A stretch of 64,000 nucleotides of DNA from Enterobacter sp. JBIWA008 (GCF_019968765.1 NZ_CP074149.1:1302001-1366000), one strand, 5' to 3'; shown: positions 48,513-59,143, counted from the first letter of the stretch. Translations and numbers: made by a program. Notes: generated by a model not told the origin, from the sequence alone.

Positions 48513-49186
48513 TATACCGTCCTTTTCTTCAGCCAGCTGACCAACAGCGACGCGCTTAAACTAATCACAAAATAGACCGCACCCGCAAAGAGCACCATCT
48601 CGACCTGCGTACCATCACGTTCACCTATGGTTGACGCGGTGCGGAAGAAGTCTGCCAGACTCAGCACATAGACCAGCGAGGTATCCTGGAACAGTACGAT
48701 ACCCTGGGTCAGCAGGAGCGGAACCATGGCGCGAAACGCCTGCGGCAGAATAATGAGCTGCATGGACTGCCAGTGCGTCATTCCCAGCGCCAGCGCGGCG
48801 CTGGATTGCCCGCGGGAGATACTCTGAATGCCCGCGCGGATAATCTCAGAATAGTAAGCGGCCTCGAACATTGAGAACGCCACCATGGCGGAGATCAGAC
48901 GGATATCGGTTTTCGGCGACAGCCCCAGCACGTTCTGCAGGAAGCCGGGCACAATCAGGTAAAACCACAGCAGCACCATCACCAGCGGGATGGAGCGGAA
49001 CACGTTAACGTAGGCGGTCGCAAACCAGGCGAACGGTTTAAAGCTCGACAGGCGCATGACGGCCAGCAGGGTGCCCCAGACGATACCAATGATGATGGCA
49101 ATAACGGTGATTTTTAAGGTAATCACCAGGCCATCAAGCAGGTAAGGCATGGATGGAACGATAGAACTCCAGTCAAATTCGTACAT
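48512..49186 (-). CDS. gltK: Glutamate/aspartate ABC permease GltK
   Basis: 224-residue inner-membrane permease with five to six helices, the E. coli length. The EAA-like loop is in [23 protein letters not shown], contacting GltL. Its start overlaps the gltJ stop by one base and the stop overlaps gltL by one base, so the operon is fully translationally coupled. Imports glutamate and aspartate. Confidence 0.96.
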   Translation of the reverse strand: MYEFDWSSIVPSMPYLLDGLVITLKITVIAIIIGIVWGTLLAVMRLSSFKPFAWFATAYVNVFRSIPLVMVLLWFYLIVPGFLQNVLGLSPKTDIRLISAMVAFSMFEAAYYSEIIRAGIQSISRGQSSAALALGMTHWQSMQLIILPQAFRAMVPLLLTQGIVLFQDTSLVYVLSLADFFRTASTIGERDGTQVEMVLFAGAVYFVISLSASLLVSWLKKRTV

Positions 49187-49926
49187 TATTTGCCCCCCAG
49201 ATTACCCGGCAGGCGGATTTTGCGTTCAACCAGGTTCATCACCAGCATGATGAAAGCGTTAATCAGAACATATGCGAGCGTGATCGCGGTGAAGGATTCC
49301 CACGCGTGAGCGGAGTAATCCAGCAGCTTGCCCGCCTGCGCGGCCATATCCACCAGGCCGATAGTCGAGGCGATGGCCGAGTTTTTCACCAGGTTCATCA
49401 TCTCGGAGGTCATCGGTGGAACGATAACGCGGTAGGCGTTAGGCAGCAGCACGTAGCGGTAGGTTTGGGGTAGCGTCAGACCCATTGCCAGGCCCGCATT
49501 TTTTTGTCCGCGCGGCAATGACTGAATGGCGGCACGCACCTGCTCGCAAACGCGCGCAGCGGTAAACAGCCCCAGACACATCATGGAGGAGACAAAGAAC
49601 TGCACGTTCGGATCCAGTTCCGACTTGAACCACATGCCAATATTTTCCGGCAGCAGTTCCGGGATGACCAGATACCAGGTAAAGAATTGCACGATCAGCG
49701 GAACGTTACGGAACAGTTCCACATAAAGGGTGCCGAGTGTTGAAAGAAAACGGTTAGGAACGGTGCGCAGAATACCGAACAAAGAACCGACAAGAAACGC
49801 GATAATCCACGCCGTTATCGATAATGCCACGGTAACCTGAAAGCCGCTCCACAGCCAGCCAAGATAGGTGGTGTTGCCGAACGGGGCTTGTTGCAGAAAT
49901 ATGCCCCAGTTCCAGTCTATTGACAT
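49186..49926 (-). CDS. gltJ: Glutamate/aspartate ABC permease GltJ
   Basis: 246 residues from ATG 49926 ([17 protein letters not shown]), the E. coli length. Second permease of the GltIJKL importer, with five to six helices and a [26 protein letters not shown] loop. An in-frame start at 50013 would run through the SroC region. Its CTGGAG ribosome site sits directly after the SroC terminator, so most gltJ expression depends on readthrough. Confidence 0.95.
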   Translation of the reverse strand: MSIDWNWGIFLQQAPFGNTTYLGWLWSGFQVTVALSITAWIIAFLVGSLFGILRTVPNRFLSTLGTLYVELFRNVPLIVQFFTWYLVIPELLPENIGMWFKSELDPNVQFFVSSMMCLGLFTAARVCEQVRAAIQSLPRGQKNAGLAMGLTLPQTYRYVLLPNAYRVIVPPMTSEMMNLVKNSAIASTIGLVDMAAQAGKLLDYSAHAWESFTAITLAYVLINAFIMLVMNLVERKIRLPGNLGGK

Positions 49927-49938
49927 AATAAACTCCAG

Positions 49939-50100
49939 AAAAAAAAGGGTAGCAGCGCTACCCTCGAAGATTGGTGAGAAGCTCATTTTTAGCGCTGAGT
50001 GGGGAACGACCACTCAACGTGTAGTCTGTCCATGCTTCCCGACAATCGAGAGGGCAGGAGATCCCGCCCCTGTAGTTCTAATTAGTTAAGAGCCTTGTCA
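49939..50100 (-). ncRNA. sroC: Small RNA SroC (from the gltI 3' end)
   Basis: The 155-base gltI-gltJ gap is where SroC is cut from the gltIJKL mRNA in Salmonella and E. coli. It binds the GcvB and MgrR RNAs as a sponge, relieving GcvB repression of amino-acid transporters. The 3' terminator is clear: GGGTAGC-AGC-GCTACCC (49947-49963) followed on the minus strand by eight T. Upstream is GAGTGGTCGTTCCCCACTC, another hairpin. The 5' end, near the gltI stop, is estimated from the known length of about 163 nt. Identity is by position and terminator, not by alignment. Confidence 0.75.
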
Positions 50101-50987
50101 TTTGGAGATTTGAACAGCGCTTTCATGTCGTCAGACAGTTCAAAATTCATGTTCAGGTTTTTTGGTGGAATCGGGTTCTTGAACCACTTGTCGAACCATT
50201 TTTCCGCTTCGCCGGAGGTCTGTACCTGAGCGATGGTGTCATCGATCAGCTTTTTGAACTGTGGATCGTCTTTACGCAGCATACAGCCATAGGCTTCTTT
50301 CGACTGCGCGGTACCGACGATATCCCAGTTGTCTGGTTTTTTCGCTTTCGCACGCTCGCCCGCCAGCAGGGCGTCATCCATCATAAACGCGACGGCACGA
50401 CCGCTTTCCAGGGTACGGAAGGAGTCGCCATGGTCTTTCGCGCTGATGATGCGCATATCCATTTTCTTCTCGTCATTCAGCTTGTGCAGCAGCACTTCTG
50501 AAGTGGTACCGGAGGTCACAACAACCGCTTTGCCTTTCAGGTCAGCGAAGTCTTTGATCTCACCGCCTTTCTTCGTCAACAGACGGGTGCCCACGACAAA
50601 GATGGTGTCCGAGAAGGCAGCCTGTTTTTGACGCTCGAGGTTGTTGGTGGTGGAGCCACACTCGAAGTCGAAGGTGCCGTTTTGCAGCAGTGGAATACGG
50701 TTTTGTGAAGTGATAGGGATCAGCTTCACCTGCAGGTCAGGTTTGTTCAGCTTTTTCTTCACGGCTTCAACGATAGCGTTGGAGTAATCCTGTGAATAGC
50801 CCACGACTTTTTGCGTGTTGTCGTAGTAAGAGAACGGGACAGAAGATTCACGGTGGCCGACCACGATGACGCCGTTTTTGGCAATCTTGTCGAGAGTGCT
50901 GCCTGCTGCAGGCGCATCTTCAGCGTGAACCACGCCAGCAGACATTCCCATAACCAGCATTGCTGTGGCCAGTTTACGTAATTGCAT
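50082..50987 (-). CDS. gltI: Glutamate/aspartate periplasmic binding protein GltI
   Basis: 301 residues from ATG 50987 (MQLRKLATAMLVMGMSAGVVHA), with the signal peptide cleaved after AHA-like VHA-E. Periplasmic solute-binding protein of the SBP class 3 family. GYSQDYSNAIVEAVKKKL and FECGSTTNNLERQKQAAFSDTIFVVGTRLL mark the ligand-binding lobe. An ATG at 51032 in frame is not conserved. First gene of the glt operon; SroC is processed from its 3' end. Confidence 0.96.
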   Translation of the reverse strand: MQLRKLATAMLVMGMSAGVVHAEDAPAAGSTLDKIAKNGVIVVGHRESSVPFSYYDNTQKVVGYSQDYSNAIVEAVKKKLNKPDLQVKLIPITSQNRIPLLQNGTFDFECGSTTNNLERQKQAAFSDTIFVVGTRLLTKKGGEIKDFADLKGKAVVVTSGTTSEVLLHKLNDEKKMDMRIISAKDHGDSFRTLESGRAVAFMMDDALLAGERAKAKKPDNWDIVGTAQSKEAYGCMLRKDDPQFKKLIDDTIAQVQTSGEAEKWFDKWFKNPIPPKNLNMNFELSDDMKALFKSPNDKALN

Positions 50988-51298
50988 ACCCAACTCCTTT
51001 TTTATCAGCGCCAGCGACGCATTGATACCCATTGTGATGTTGTTATATCTCGCGCAATGCGAGTGCAGTGTTATGCAAGCTTGTTAACATTTAGTCTGGC
51101 TTAATGTAAAGATTTTGCTGCGTTATTGTTTATTTTTGCGAAGCGCGCCGCACCATTCAGAGGCAAATATCTCCCGTTGCACCGTTTCGGTGCTGCCGGC
51201 GATCTACGCTGGTGCGACTAAGTTGCACATGAAGCCAAACTGCGTTTACCTGAATAAACAAAGCAATAGGCGTGCCAGAATTGAAATTTTGAGGGAAC
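50988..51298. other. Gene-free region between gltI and lnt
   Basis: Holds the gltI promoter region on the minus strand and then about 150 bases without recognisable features. Small frames here have no credible ribosome site or family. A REP element follows at 51299. Confidence 0.5.
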
Positions 51299-51328
51299 TG
51301 CCGGGTGGCGGCTACGCCTTACCCGGCA
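51299..51328. repeat. REP element between gltI and lnt
   Basis: TGCCGGGTGGCGGCTACGCC and TTACCCGGCA form the classical REP palindrome. It lies 14 bases beyond the lnt stop (minus strand). Related to the copy at 5141-5167. Confidence 0.88.
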
Positions 51329-51341
51329 ACAGAAGGGAAGG

Positions 51342-52880
51342 TTATTTACGTCGCTGACGCAGGCTCATCAGCACCGCGCCAAAGCCGAACAGCACGGTCA
51401 TTATCCACAGCGGCCAGTTGCCGGTACGGGCGTATGGCGTCAGCCCCGTGGTTGGCGTGACTTTTGTGGTCAGCACTTCCCGGGTGAACTGCGGGATCAT
51501 GGCCTGGATTTCACCCTGCGGTCCAATCACAGCGGTGATGCCGTTGTTGGTGCTACGCAGCAGCGGACGCGCCAGCTCCAGGGAGCGCATACGTGCCATC
51601 TGGAAGTGCTGCCACGGGCCGATTGACTTACCAAACCAGGCATCGTTTGAGATGGTCAGCAGATAGTCAGTATCCGGGCGGAAGTTATCGCGCACCTGCT
51701 CGCCGAGAATGATTTCGTAGCAGATGGCCGCCGTCAGGGCAAATCCGTGCGCGTGCAGCTGAGGCTGTAAGTACGGGCCGCGGCTGAAAGAGGACATCGG
51801 CAGGTCAAAGAATGGTGCCAGCGGACGCAGAATCGACTCCAGCGGGACAAATTCACCAAACGGCACCAGGTGGTTCTTGTTGTACCGGTCAGTAGAGTGG
51901 TAGCTGTACTCGCTATTTTTCCCGAGCGTAATGATGCTGTTGTAGGTGTCGTAGCGGTTCTGCTGATTCAGACGCGCATCGACAATCCCGGTGATTAGCG
52001 TGCTGCCGCGCGCCATCAGCAGGTCGTTCATCATGTTGAGGAACGGCTGCTGGTTAATTTCAAGATCGGGGATCGCAGATTCCGGCCAGATAATCAGCTG
52101 TGATTTACCCATTACCTCTTCGGTGGCGTTGGCGTAGATCTTCAGCGTATTCAGCAGCTCTTTCTCATCCCACTTCATAGACTGCGGAATATTCCCCTGC
52201 ACCATGGAAACCTGCATGGCGCGCTCAGGCTCAGGCGTGAACCAGTGGATATAACGCAGCGGAAAGGGAAGGGCGAACAGCACCAGCGCCACTGCCAGCG
52301 GCCTCCAGCCGCGCGAGACGAGCGCCAGGACCAGCAGTCCGCTCACCACCATCAGCAGGAAGTTGATGGCCTCAACGCCCATTACCGGCGCCAGGCCTTT
52401 CAGCGGACCGTCAATCTGACTGTAGCCGAACTGCAGCCACGGGAAGCCGGTGAGTACCCAGCCGCGCAGGAACTCGGTTACCTGCCAGACCGCCGGCGCG
52501 GCAACGGCGACGCGCAGCCAGGTGGTTTTTGGCCACAGGCGAGAAAGGATGCCGGCGAACAGACCGGTATAGAGCGAGAGATACGCGGCGAGCAATACCA
52601 CCAGGAAGACGTTTACCGGGCCAGGCATACCGCCAAACTGGGCGATGCTGACATAGACCCAGTTGATACCTGAGCCAAACAGCCCCAGCCCCCAGAAGTA
52701 ACCGATGGCAGCGGCCTGTACCGGACGACGATTCAGGGTCAGGCCCTGAAGCCCCATCAGGGAGAGGATGGCCGCGGGCCAGATATCGTAAGGTGAGAAA
52801 GCCAGCGTACCGCTGGCTCCAAGTAACAGCGCCAGCAGCAAACGGACGCGCTGGCGTTCAAGCAGTGGGGCAAATGCCAT
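51342..52880 (-). CDS. lnt: Apolipoprotein N-acyltransferase Lnt
   Basis: 512 residues, as in E. coli. N-terminal half: six to seven membrane helices. C-terminal half: periplasmic nitrilase-type domain with catalytic Glu in [10 protein letters not shown], Lys in [12 protein letters not shown] and Cys in [10 protein letters not shown]. Transfers a fatty acyl chain from phospholipid to the N-terminal Cys of apolipoproteins, the last step of lipoprotein maturation. corC lies five bases upstream on the same strand. Confidence 0.97.
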   Translation of the reverse strand: MAFAPLLERQRVRLLLALLLGASGTLAFSPYDIWPAAILSLMGLQGLTLNRRPVQAAAIGYFWGLGLFGSGINWVYVSIAQFGGMPGPVNVFLVVLLAAYLSLYTGLFAGILSRLWPKTTWLRVAVAAPAVWQVTEFLRGWVLTGFPWLQFGYSQIDGPLKGLAPVMGVEAINFLLMVVSGLLVLALVSRGWRPLAVALVLFALPFPLRYIHWFTPEPERAMQVSMVQGNIPQSMKWDEKELLNTLKIYANATEEVMGKSQLIIWPESAIPDLEINQQPFLNMMNDLLMARGSTLITGIVDARLNQQNRYDTYNSIITLGKNSEYSYHSTDRYNKNHLVPFGEFVPLESILRPLAPFFDLPMSSFSRGPYLQPQLHAHGFALTAAICYEIILGEQVRDNFRPDTDYLLTISNDAWFGKSIGPWQHFQMARMRSLELARPLLRSTNNGITAVIGPQGEIQAMIPQFTREVLTTKVTPTTGLTPYARTGNWPLWIMTVLFGFGAVLMSLRQRRK

Positions 52881-52885
52881 TTACA

Positions 52886-53764
52886 TTAATCTTCCAGTTT
52901 TGGCACCGGTGAGTCGTCCGGCGTTCTGACGTGAACCTGTATAATACGTCGGCTGTCGGCCATTGCCACTTTGAACTGGTAACCGTCGATGTCAACGGTC
53001 TCACCGCGCGCCGGGAGGTGGCCAAAGGCCTGCATCACCAGCCCGCCAATGGTATCGACCTCTTCATCGCTGAAGTGGGTACCGAAGGCGTCGTTGAAGT
53101 CCTCAATGGAGGCCAGCGCGCGCACGGTCCAGGTGTGGCGGCTAAGCTGACGGAAGTCGATATCTTCTTCTTCGTCGTACTCGTCTTCGATTTCGCCCAC
53201 GATCAGCTCAAGAATATCCTCGATCGTGACCAGTCCGGAAACGCCACCAAATTCATCAATAACAATCGCCATGTGGTAGCGCTGAGAGCGGAACTCTTTC
53301 AGCATCCGATCCACACGTTTACTCTCCGGCACAACCACGGCCTGGCGTAACACTTTTTCCATGCTGAAGGCTTCGGCATCGCTGCGCATAAATGGCAGCA
53401 GATCTTTGGCCATCAAAATCCCTTCGATGTGATCCTTGTCTTCGCTGATGACCGGGAAACGCGAGTGGGCGGATTCGATGATCACATCGAGGCACTCGTC
53501 CAGCGTCTGGTTACGTTTCAGGGTGATCATCTGCGAGCGGGGGATCATGATATCGCGAACGCGCTGGTCGGCGATGTCCATAACCCCTTCGAGCATTTCG
53601 CGCGTATCTTCGTCGATAAGATCGTTCTGCCCGGAATCACGAATCAGCTCCAGCAGTTCATCACGGTTTTTGGGTTCGCCGTGGAAAAGCTGGTTCAGAA
53701 TGAGGGAGAAAAATCCCTTTTTACTGGTTGTCGTGTCGCTACTGTGTGAATTGTCGTCGCTCAT
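52886..53764 (-). CDS. corC: CorC/YbeX CBS-domain protein
   Basis: 292 residues from ATG 53764, the E. coli length; an ATG at 53809 would add 15 residues. Two CBS repeats ([55 protein letters not shown]) followed by the CorC_HlyC domain. Linked to magnesium/cobalt efflux with CorA, and to ribosome function in recent E. coli work. Lies between ybeY and lnt in the conserved miaB-ybeZ-ybeY-corC-lnt cluster. Confidence 0.95.
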   Translation of the reverse strand: MSDDNSHSSDTTTSKKGFFSLILNQLFHGEPKNRDELLELIRDSGQNDLIDEDTREMLEGVMDIADQRVRDIMIPRSQMITLKRNQTLDECLDVIIESAHSRFPVISEDKDHIEGILMAKDLLPFMRSDAEAFSMEKVLRQAVVVPESKRVDRMLKEFRSQRYHMAIVIDEFGGVSGLVTIEDILELIVGEIEDEYDEEEDIDFRQLSRHTWTVRALASIEDFNDAFGTHFSDEEVDTIGGLVMQAFGHLPARGETVDIDGYQFKVAMADSRRIIQVHVRTPDDSPVPKLED

Positions 53765-53853
53765 GGCGTTTGTTAAGGGTTCTCTTGTTAGTTCAACGTT
53801 TACCGCCACGCGATGTCCTTTCGTGGCGGCATGTGAGTCAGTCAGGTGACGGA

Positions 53854-54321
53854 CTATTCTTTCTCGGCAATGTACGGATCCTCATAGCCCAGAGCAAGCA
53901 TTATCTCTGTCTCGAGGGACTCCATCTCTTCCGCTTCGTCGTCTTCAATGTGATCGTAGCCGAGCAGGTGCAGACTGCCGTGTACCACCATATGCGCCCA
54001 GTGGGCCTCAAGCGGCTTTTGCTGTTCTTTAGCTTCCTGCTCAACCACCTGACGGCAGATGATCAGATCGCCCAGCAGCGGTATCTCAATGCCCGGCGGC
54101 GCTTCGAACGGGAAAGAGAGCACGTTGGTCGGCTTATCTTTCCCGCGATAGGTCAGGTTAAGCTCGTGGCTTTCAGCTTCATCCACCAGGCGAATCGTAA
54201 CTTCTGATTCTTCCTGAAACTGAGGAATAACGGCATCCAGCCATTTCTGAAACTGTGCCTCATCTGGCATGCCGGAATTGTCTTCACAGGCCAGCTGTAA
54301 ATCGAGGATCACCTGACTCAT
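53854..54321 (-). CDS. ybeY: Endoribonuclease YbeY
   Basis: 155 residues, the E. coli length. Zinc-dependent single-strand RNase with the conserved [11 protein letters not shown] motif (three His). It matures the 3' end of 16S rRNA and takes part in ribosome quality control. The acidic tail after the motif ([10 protein letters not shown]) is as in E. coli. Its start overlaps ybeZ by four bases (ATGA), coupling the two. Confidence 0.96.
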   Translation of the reverse strand: MSQVILDLQLACEDNSGMPDEAQFQKWLDAVIPQFQEESEVTIRLVDEAESHELNLTYRGKDKPTNVLSFPFEAPPGIEIPLLGDLIICRQVVEQEAKEQQKPLEAHWAHMVVHGSLHLLGYDHIEDDEAEEMESLETEIMLALGYEDPYIAEKE

Positions 54322-55364
54322 TTCTGTTCTTGCTCCTGCGCTTCGCGCTTACGTTCTGCGGCCAGTTCGGCCTTACGCTTCTGATCCGCCTCTTCCCAGG
54401 CTTCATAGGCGTTAACGATACGCGCGACCACCGGGTGGCGTACCACGTCTTCACTGTGGAAGAAGTTAAAGCTGATTTCGTCGACCTCGGCCAGCACCTC
54501 AATGGCGTGGCGCAGGCCGGATTTGGTGCTGCGCGGCAGGTCAATCTGGGTGACGTCACCGGTAATGACCGCTTTCGAGTTAAAACCGATACGCGTCAGG
54601 AACATCTTCATCTGTTCGATGGTGGTGTTCTGGCTTTCGTCGAGAATGATGAACGCATCGTTCAGCGTACGACCGCGCATGTAGGCGAGCGGAGCAACTT
54701 CGATAACGTTACGCTCAATGAGCTTCTCGACCTTCTCAAAGCCCAGCATTTCGAACAGCGCATCGTATAAAGGACGCAGATACGGGTCGACCTTCTGGCT
54801 CAGATCGCCTGGCAGGAAGCCCAGTTTTTCACCCGCTTCAACGGCAGGGCGGGTCAGCAGGATGCGACGGATCTCCTGGCGTTCCAGGGCATCTACCGCA
54901 GCGGCAACGGCCAGATAGGTTTTACCCGTACCCGCCGGGCCCACCCCGAAGGTGATATCGTGGTCGAGGATATTGGCGATGTATTGCGCCTGGTTTGGCG
55001 TACGCGGCTTAATGACGCCACGTTTGGTCTTGATATTGATTGCCTTACCGTAGTCCGGCACGCTTTCCGCGCTCTGCTCAAGCACGCGCGCCTCTTTAAT
55101 GGCGAGGTGAATTTGTTCCGGTTCGATATCCTGAATTTCGCCACGCATGGGGGATGTATCCACATACAGGCTACGCAGAATATCCGCAGCGGCGTTGACG
55201 CAGATAGGGCGTCCGGTAAGTTTGAAATGATTATCGCGACGATTGATTTCGATACCCAGACGTCGCTCCAGTTGTTTGATGTTGTCATCAAACGGCCCGC
55301 ACAGGCTCAGCAGGCGAGCGTTGTCTGCTGGCTCAAGGCTAATTTCACGCGTATCTATGTTCAA
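54318..55364 (-). CDS. ybeZ: PhoH-like ATPase YbeZ
   Basis: 348 residues (E. coli 346). PhoH-family P-loop protein with Walker A GPAGTGKT near residue 145 and Walker [10 protein letters not shown] near 236. An N-terminal KH-like region ([21 protein letters not shown]) suggests RNA binding. It forms a complex with YbeY and helps ribosome maturation. Lies 163 bases downstream of miaB and overlaps ybeY by four bases. Confidence 0.96.
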   Translation of the reverse strand: MNIDTREISLEPADNARLLSLCGPFDDNIKQLERRLGIEINRRDNHFKLTGRPICVNAAADILRSLYVDTSPMRGEIQDIEPEQIHLAIKEARVLEQSAESVPDYGKAINIKTKRGVIKPRTPNQAQYIANILDHDITFGVGPAGTGKTYLAVAAAVDALERQEIRRILLTRPAVEAGEKLGFLPGDLSQKVDPYLRPLYDALFEMLGFEKVEKLIERNVIEVAPLAYMRGRTLNDAFIILDESQNTTIEQMKMFLTRIGFNSKAVITGDVTQIDLPRSTKSGLRHAIEVLAEVDEISFNFFHSEDVVRHPVVARIVNAYEAWEEADQKRKAELAAERKREAQEQEQK

Positions 55365-55496
55365 ACTGTTCCTCTTTAATTAGTTAACCGATCCGTTGCG
55401 ATAGGGCGTAATAAAACGGTCATTACCGAAATTATTCACGCCACAGAATAAAGGCGCAAGCGTTGCGGAAGATATTGGGGACGATGAGAGGAAATA

Positions 55497-55523
55497 CAAG
55501 GCCTGCCGGAAAGGCAGGCCTTG
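55497..55523 (-). terminator. Terminator after miaB
   Basis: CAAGGCCTGCC-GGAAA-GGCAGGCCTTG, a perfect 11-bp stem four bases beyond the miaB stop, followed on the minus strand by TATTTCC. Located upstream of ybeZ, whose transcription needs readthrough or its own promoter in the 55365-55496 gap. Confidence 0.82.
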
Positions 55524-55527
55524 GGGA

Positions 55528-56952
55528 TTAAGGCTGGTAAATCCCAACGCCAGAATCGTTTTCTTTACGGGTACGAGAGATCACGGATTCCGGTGACTCA
55601 GCAATACGCAGGCCCATTTCGTCCTCGGTGCGTACCAGCTTCGCGCGCAGCGAGTTGGTCAGCACTTCGACAATCTCGACGTCCACGAATTTACCGATCA
55701 TGTCCGGGGTGCCTTCAAAGTTCACCACGCGGTTGTTTTCCGTACGACCGGAGAGTTCCATAATGCTCTTGCGGGAAGTGCCTTCCACCAGAATGCGCTG
55801 AACGGTGCCGAGCATACGGCGGCTCCACGCGTTGGCCTGCTGGTTAATACGATCCTGGAGAACATACAGACGCTGCTTTTTCTCTTCTTCCGGCACATCG
55901 TCAACCATATCGGCCGCAGGTGTCCCAGGACGCGCAGAGAAGATAAAGCTGTAGCTGACGTCAAAATTCACTTCACCGATGAGCTTCATGGTGCGCTCGA
56001 AGTCATCAGCGGTTTCGCCAGGGAAGCCGACGATAAAATCGGAGCTGATCTGGATATCCGGACGCGCTTCACGCAGCTTGCGAATGGTGGACTTGTACTC
56101 GAGCACCGTATGCGGGCGGCCCATCAGGTTCAGCACGCGGTCAGAACCACACTGAATCGGCAGGTGCAGGAAGCTCACCAGCTCTGGCGTATCGCGATAC
56201 ACGTCGATGATGTCGTCGGTAAATTCCATCGGATGGCTGGTGGTAAAGCGAATGCGGTCGATACCGTCAATCGCAGCCACCAGACGCAACAGCTCGGCAA
56301 AGCTGCCGGTGGTGCCGTCGTAGTTTTCCCCACGCCAGGCGTTAACGTTCTGGCCCAGCAGGTTTACTTCGCGAACGCCCTGTGCGGCAAGCTGTGCGAT
56401 TTCAAACAGTATATCGTCTGCTGGACGGCTGACTTCTTCACCACGGGTGTAAGGCACCACGCAGTAAGTGCAGTATTTGTTGCAGCCTTCCATGATGGAG
56501 ACGAAGGCGGTCGGGCCATCGGCGCGCGGCTCCGGCAGACGGTCAAATTTTTCGATCTCAGGGAAGCTAACGTCAACGACCGGGCTACGGTTGCCGCGAA
56601 CCTGATTGATCATCTCCGGCAGGCGGTGCAGGGTCTGAGGGCCAAAGACGATATCCACATACGGGGCTCTCTGGCGGATCAGCTTGCCTTCCTGCGACGC
56701 AACGCAACCGCCCACGCCGATGATCAGGTCCGGGTTTTTTCGCTTGAGAAGCTTCCAGCGGCCTAACACGTGAAAGACTTTTTCCTGCGCTTTTTCACGA
56801 ATCGAACAGGTGTTCAGCAGCAGCACGTCCGCTTCTTTCGCATTTTCAGTCAGCTGGTATCCGTGGGTGGTATCCAGCAGATCGGCCATCTTGGATGAAT
56901 CGTATTCGTTCATCTGACAGCCCCAGGTTTTTATATGGAGTTTTTTAGTCAT
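55528..56952 (-). CDS. miaB: tRNA-2-methylthio-N6-dimethylallyladenosine synthase MiaB
   Basis: 474 residues, as in E. coli, from ATG 56952 ([20 protein letters not shown]). A longer in-frame opening runs to 57726 antisense to ubiF and is not credible. Radical-SAM methylthiotransferase that adds a methylthio group to i6A37 of tRNAs. The SAM cluster motif CNKYCTYC is near residue 157; N-terminal Cys residues bind the second cluster. A C-terminal TRAM domain follows ([17 protein letters not shown]). Upstream of ybeZ-ybeY. Confidence 0.97.
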   Translation of the reverse strand: MTKKLHIKTWGCQMNEYDSSKMADLLDTTHGYQLTENAKEADVLLLNTCSIREKAQEKVFHVLGRWKLLKRKNPDLIIGVGGCVASQEGKLIRQRAPYVDIVFGPQTLHRLPEMINQVRGNRSPVVDVSFPEIEKFDRLPEPRADGPTAFVSIMEGCNKYCTYCVVPYTRGEEVSRPADDILFEIAQLAAQGVREVNLLGQNVNAWRGENYDGTTGSFAELLRLVAAIDGIDRIRFTTSHPMEFTDDIIDVYRDTPELVSFLHLPIQCGSDRVLNLMGRPHTVLEYKSTIRKLREARPDIQISSDFIVGFPGETADDFERTMKLIGEVNFDVSYSFIFSARPGTPAADMVDDVPEEEKKQRLYVLQDRINQQANAWSRRMLGTVQRILVEGTSRKSIMELSGRTENNRVVNFEGTPDMIGKFVDVEIVEVLTNSLRAKLVRTEDEMGLRIAESPESVISRTRKENDSGVGIYQP

Positions 56953-57087
56953 CGACTTGCTCAGCTCAGGATTGCAAGCCGCGTATTGTAATGCTTTGGT
57001 GGGGTTGTGACCAGTATGAAGGTTGTGTGTCTCAGGACCGCAAAAATCCGGTAAACTTAAGGGATTCTCCAATAAGGAAAATTGACC

Positions 57088-58263
57088 ATGACACTCCAAC
57101 ACACCGAAGTTGCCGTTGTCGGCGGCGGTATGGTCGGCGGCGCGCTGGCGCTGGGGCTGGCGCAGCAGGGATTTGAGGTAACGGTAATTGAACAGGCTGC
57201 TCCGCCGACATTCGATCCCACCAGCAAACCGGATGTGCGCATTTCCGCGATCAGCGCGGCGTCCGTCGATCTGCTGCGCGGGCTGGGCGTCTGGGACGCG
57301 GTGCTGGCGATGCGCGCCCATCCATACAGCCGTCTTGAAACCTGGGAGTGGGAAAATGCCCACGTCGCGTTTGATGCCGCTGAGCTGAAGCTGCCGCGCC
57401 TGGGCTATATGGTGGAAAACAACGTGCTCCAGCGGGCGCTCTGGCAAGCCCTGGAGTCGCACCCTAAGGTCACGCTGCGCGTGCCTGCGTCGCTTAAGGC
57501 GCTGCATCCTCACGATAGCGGTTATGTACTGGCCCTCGACAGCGGCGATGAACTGGCCGTGAAGCTGGTCGTCGGGGCGGACGGCGCCAACTCGCTGGTC
57601 AGGCAGATGGCGGGGATTGGGGTTCATGCCTGGCAGTATGAGCAGTCCTGCATGCTGATTACCGTCGAGTGCGAGAATGCGCCGGGTGAAAGTACCTGGC
57701 AGCACTTTACCCCGAATGGCCCGCACGCCTTTTTACCGCTGTTTGATAACTGGGCGTCTCTGGTGTGGTACGACAAACCGGCTCGCATTCGTCAGCTGCA
57801 GGGGCTCTCAATTGAACAATTGCAGTGGGAAATCCATCTGAACTTCCCTGGCCGTTTGGGCAACGTTACGCCGATCGCTGCAGGGGCGTTCCCGCTCACG
57901 CGCCGTCACGCATTGCAGTATGCCCGAGAGGGGCTGGCGCTGGTGGGGGATGCGGCACACACTATTCACCCGCTGGCCGGGCAGGGGGTCAACCTGGGGT
58001 ATCGTGACGTTGAGGCTTTACTGGATGTGCTTGGCAGCGCCCGCGGGCACGCGGAAAACTGGGCCAGCCATCTGGTCCTGAAGCGTTACCAGACGCGACG
58101 CATGGCGGATAACTTTATTATGCAGTCGGGAATGGATCTGTTCTATGCCGGGTTCAGTAATGACTTAGCCCCGGTGCGCATTCTGCGTAATATTGGATTG
58201 ATGGCGGCAGAGCGTGCCGGTGGTCTGAAGCGTCAGGCACTGAAATACGCCCTGGGACTTTAA
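57088..58263 (+). CDS. ubiF: 2-octaprenyl-3-methyl-6-methoxy-1,4-benzoquinol hydroxylase UbiF
   Basis: 391 residues, as in E. coli. FAD monooxygenase of ubiquinone biosynthesis that hydroxylates C6 of demethoxyubiquinol. [15 protein letters not shown] is the N-terminal FAD motif, [14 protein letters not shown] the DG motif and [18 protein letters not shown] the C-terminal FAD/NADH motif. ATG 57088 has AAGGA upstream; a TTG six bases earlier is the alternative. Divergent from miaB and facing the tRNA operon. Confidence 0.96.
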   Translation: MTLQHTEVAVVGGGMVGGALALGLAQQGFEVTVIEQAAPPTFDPTSKPDVRISAISAASVDLLRGLGVWDAVLAMRAHPYSRLETWEWENAHVAFDAAELKLPRLGYMVENNVLQRALWQALESHPKVTLRVPASLKALHPHDSGYVLALDSGDELAVKLVVGADGANSLVRQMAGIGVHAWQYEQSCMLITVECENAPGESTWQHFTPNGPHAFLPLFDNWASLVWYDKPARIRQLQGLSIEQLQWEIHLNFPGRLGNVTPIAAGAFPLTRRHALQYAREGLALVGDAAHTIHPLAGQGVNLGYRDVEALLDVLGSARGHAENWASHLVLKRYQTRRMADNFIMQSGMDLFYAGFSNDLAPVRILRNIGLMAAERAGGLKRQALKYALGL

Positions 58264-58280
58264 TTTTTGCTCCGACTATT

Positions 58281-58320
58281 CCCTCGCCCCTTTTGGGGAG
58301 AGGGTGAGGGGGCATCAGGC
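58281..58320. repeat. CCCTC...GGGTGAGGG repeat, copy 3 (inverted)
   Basis: CCCTCGCCCCTTTTGGGGAG... ending GGGTGAGGGGGCATCAGGC. Its reverse complement (GCCTGATGCCCCCTCACCC...GGGGCGAGGG) matches copies at 13131 and 16018. It lies in the ubiF-glnX gap. Confidence 0.7.
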
Positions 58321-58344
58321 AGGATAATAGCGAATAACAAAAAC

Positions 58345-58371
58345 AAAAAAGCCCGCATAGCGGGCTTTTTT
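58345..58371. terminator. Bidirectional terminator of ubiF and the tRNA operon
   Basis: AAAAAAGCCCGC-ATA-GCGGGCTTTTTT, with A-run and T-run, 11 bases from the last tRNA. It ends glnX on the minus strand and ubiF on the plus strand. Confidence 0.93.
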
Positions 58372-58381
58372 GTTACTTAAG

Positions 58382-58456
58382 TGGCTGGGGTGCAGGGATT
58401 CGAACCCCGGAATGCTGGTATCAGAAACCAGAGCCTTACCGCTTGGCGACACCCCA
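58382..58456 (-). tRNA. glnX: tRNA-Gln (anticodon CTG)
   Basis: 75-nt cloverleaf with encoded CCA. Anticodon stem CTGGT/ACCAG, loop TTCTGAT, so the anticodon is CTG. It differs from glnV next to it in the acceptor, anticodon and T stems, with pairing kept. Last gene of the operon. Confidence 0.95.
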
Positions 58457-58491
58457 ATTGCGTCAAACAAACTGCTTAACGACTTTGAAAT

Positions 58492-58566
58492 TGGCTGGGG
58501 TACGAGGATTCGAACCTCGGAATGCCGGAATCAGAATCCGGTGCCTTACCGCTTGGCGATACCCCA
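58492..58566 (-). tRNA. glnV: tRNA-Gln (anticodon CTG)
   Basis: 75-nt cloverleaf with encoded CCA. Anticodon stem CCGGA/TCCGG and loop TTCTGAT give CTG. Order and identity fit E. coli glnV. Confidence 0.95.
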
Positions 58567-58606
58567 ACAATTTGTTTTGATTCCCGAAAAATCGACAATC
58601 TTAATT

Positions 58607-58683
58607 TGGTGGCTACGACGGGATTCGAACCTGTGACCCCATCATTATGAGTGATGTGCTCTAACCAACTGAGCTACGTAGCC
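58607..58683 (-). tRNA. metU: tRNA-Met (elongator, CAT)
   Basis: 77-nt cloverleaf with CCA. Loop CTCATAA gives anticodon CAT. The G1:C72 acceptor pair marks an elongator, not an initiator. Identical to metT (59000-59076) over its whole length. Confidence 0.95.
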
Positions 58684-58701
58684 AGTACTACAATCTTCGA
58701 T

Positions 58702-58776
58702 TGGCTGGGGTACCTGGATTCGAACCAGGGAATGCCGGTATCAAAAACCGGTGCCTTACCGCTTGGCGATACCCCA
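58702..58776 (-). tRNA. glnW: tRNA-Gln (anticodon TTG)
   Basis: 75-nt cloverleaf with CCA. Anticodon stem CCGGT/ACCGG and loop TTTTGAT give TTG. Identical in sequence to glnU. Confidence 0.95.
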
Positions 58777-58808
58777 ATACCGCGGAGAACCGCAAAATCG
58801 AAGAAATA

Positions 58809-58883
58809 TGGCTGGGGTACCTGGATTCGAACCAGGGAATGCCGGTATCAAAAACCGGTGCCTTACCGCTTGGCGATACCCCA
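58809..58883 (-). tRNA. glnU: tRNA-Gln (anticodon TTG)
   Basis: 75-nt cloverleaf with CCA, anticodon TTG. Identical to glnW, 32 bases downstream. Confidence 0.95.
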
Positions 58884-58906
58884 TCCGTGCAACGCTTACC
58901 CGGGAA

Positions 58907-58991
58907 TGGTGCGGGAGGCGAGACTTGAACTCGCACACCTTGCGGCGCCAGAACCTAAATCTGGTGCGTCTACCAATTTCGCCACTCCCGC
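58907..58991 (-). tRNA. leuW: tRNA-Leu (anticodon TAG)
   Basis: 85-nt class II tRNA with a long variable arm and CCA. Anticodon stem CCAGA/TCTGG, loop TTTAGGT, gives TAG. Confidence 0.95.
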
Positions 58992-58999
58992 AAAAAAGA

Positions 59000-59076
59000 T
59001 GGTGGCTACGACGGGATTCGAACCTGTGACCCCATCATTATGAGTGATGTGCTCTAACCAACTGAGCTACGTAGCC
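59000..59076 (-). tRNA. metT: tRNA-Met (elongator, CAT)
   Basis: First tRNA of the operon, 77 nt, anticodon CAT. Its 5' end is 38 bases after the -10 box of a strong promoter at 59115-59143. Confidence 0.95.
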
Positions 59077-59114
59077 ATCTTTTTTCGCGTTACCTTATCG
59101 GCGTTGCGGGGCGC

Positions 59115-59143
59115 ATTATGCGTATAGACCCTTACAGCGTCAA
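59115..59143 (-). promoter_or_regulatory. Promoter of the metT-glnX tRNA operon
   Basis: On the minus strand TTGACG, a 17-base spacer, CATAAT, then a GC-rich discriminator GCGCCCC as in stringently controlled stable RNA promoters. It lies directly upstream of metT. Confidence 0.9.

Noticed and set aside
58370..59043. Plus-strand reading frames full of repeated SNQGMPVSKTGALPLGDTP-like peptides, and their minus-strand counterparts
   Set aside because: They are translations through the tRNA-Gln/Met/Leu genes; the repeats reflect conserved tRNA sequence, and no ribosome site is present.
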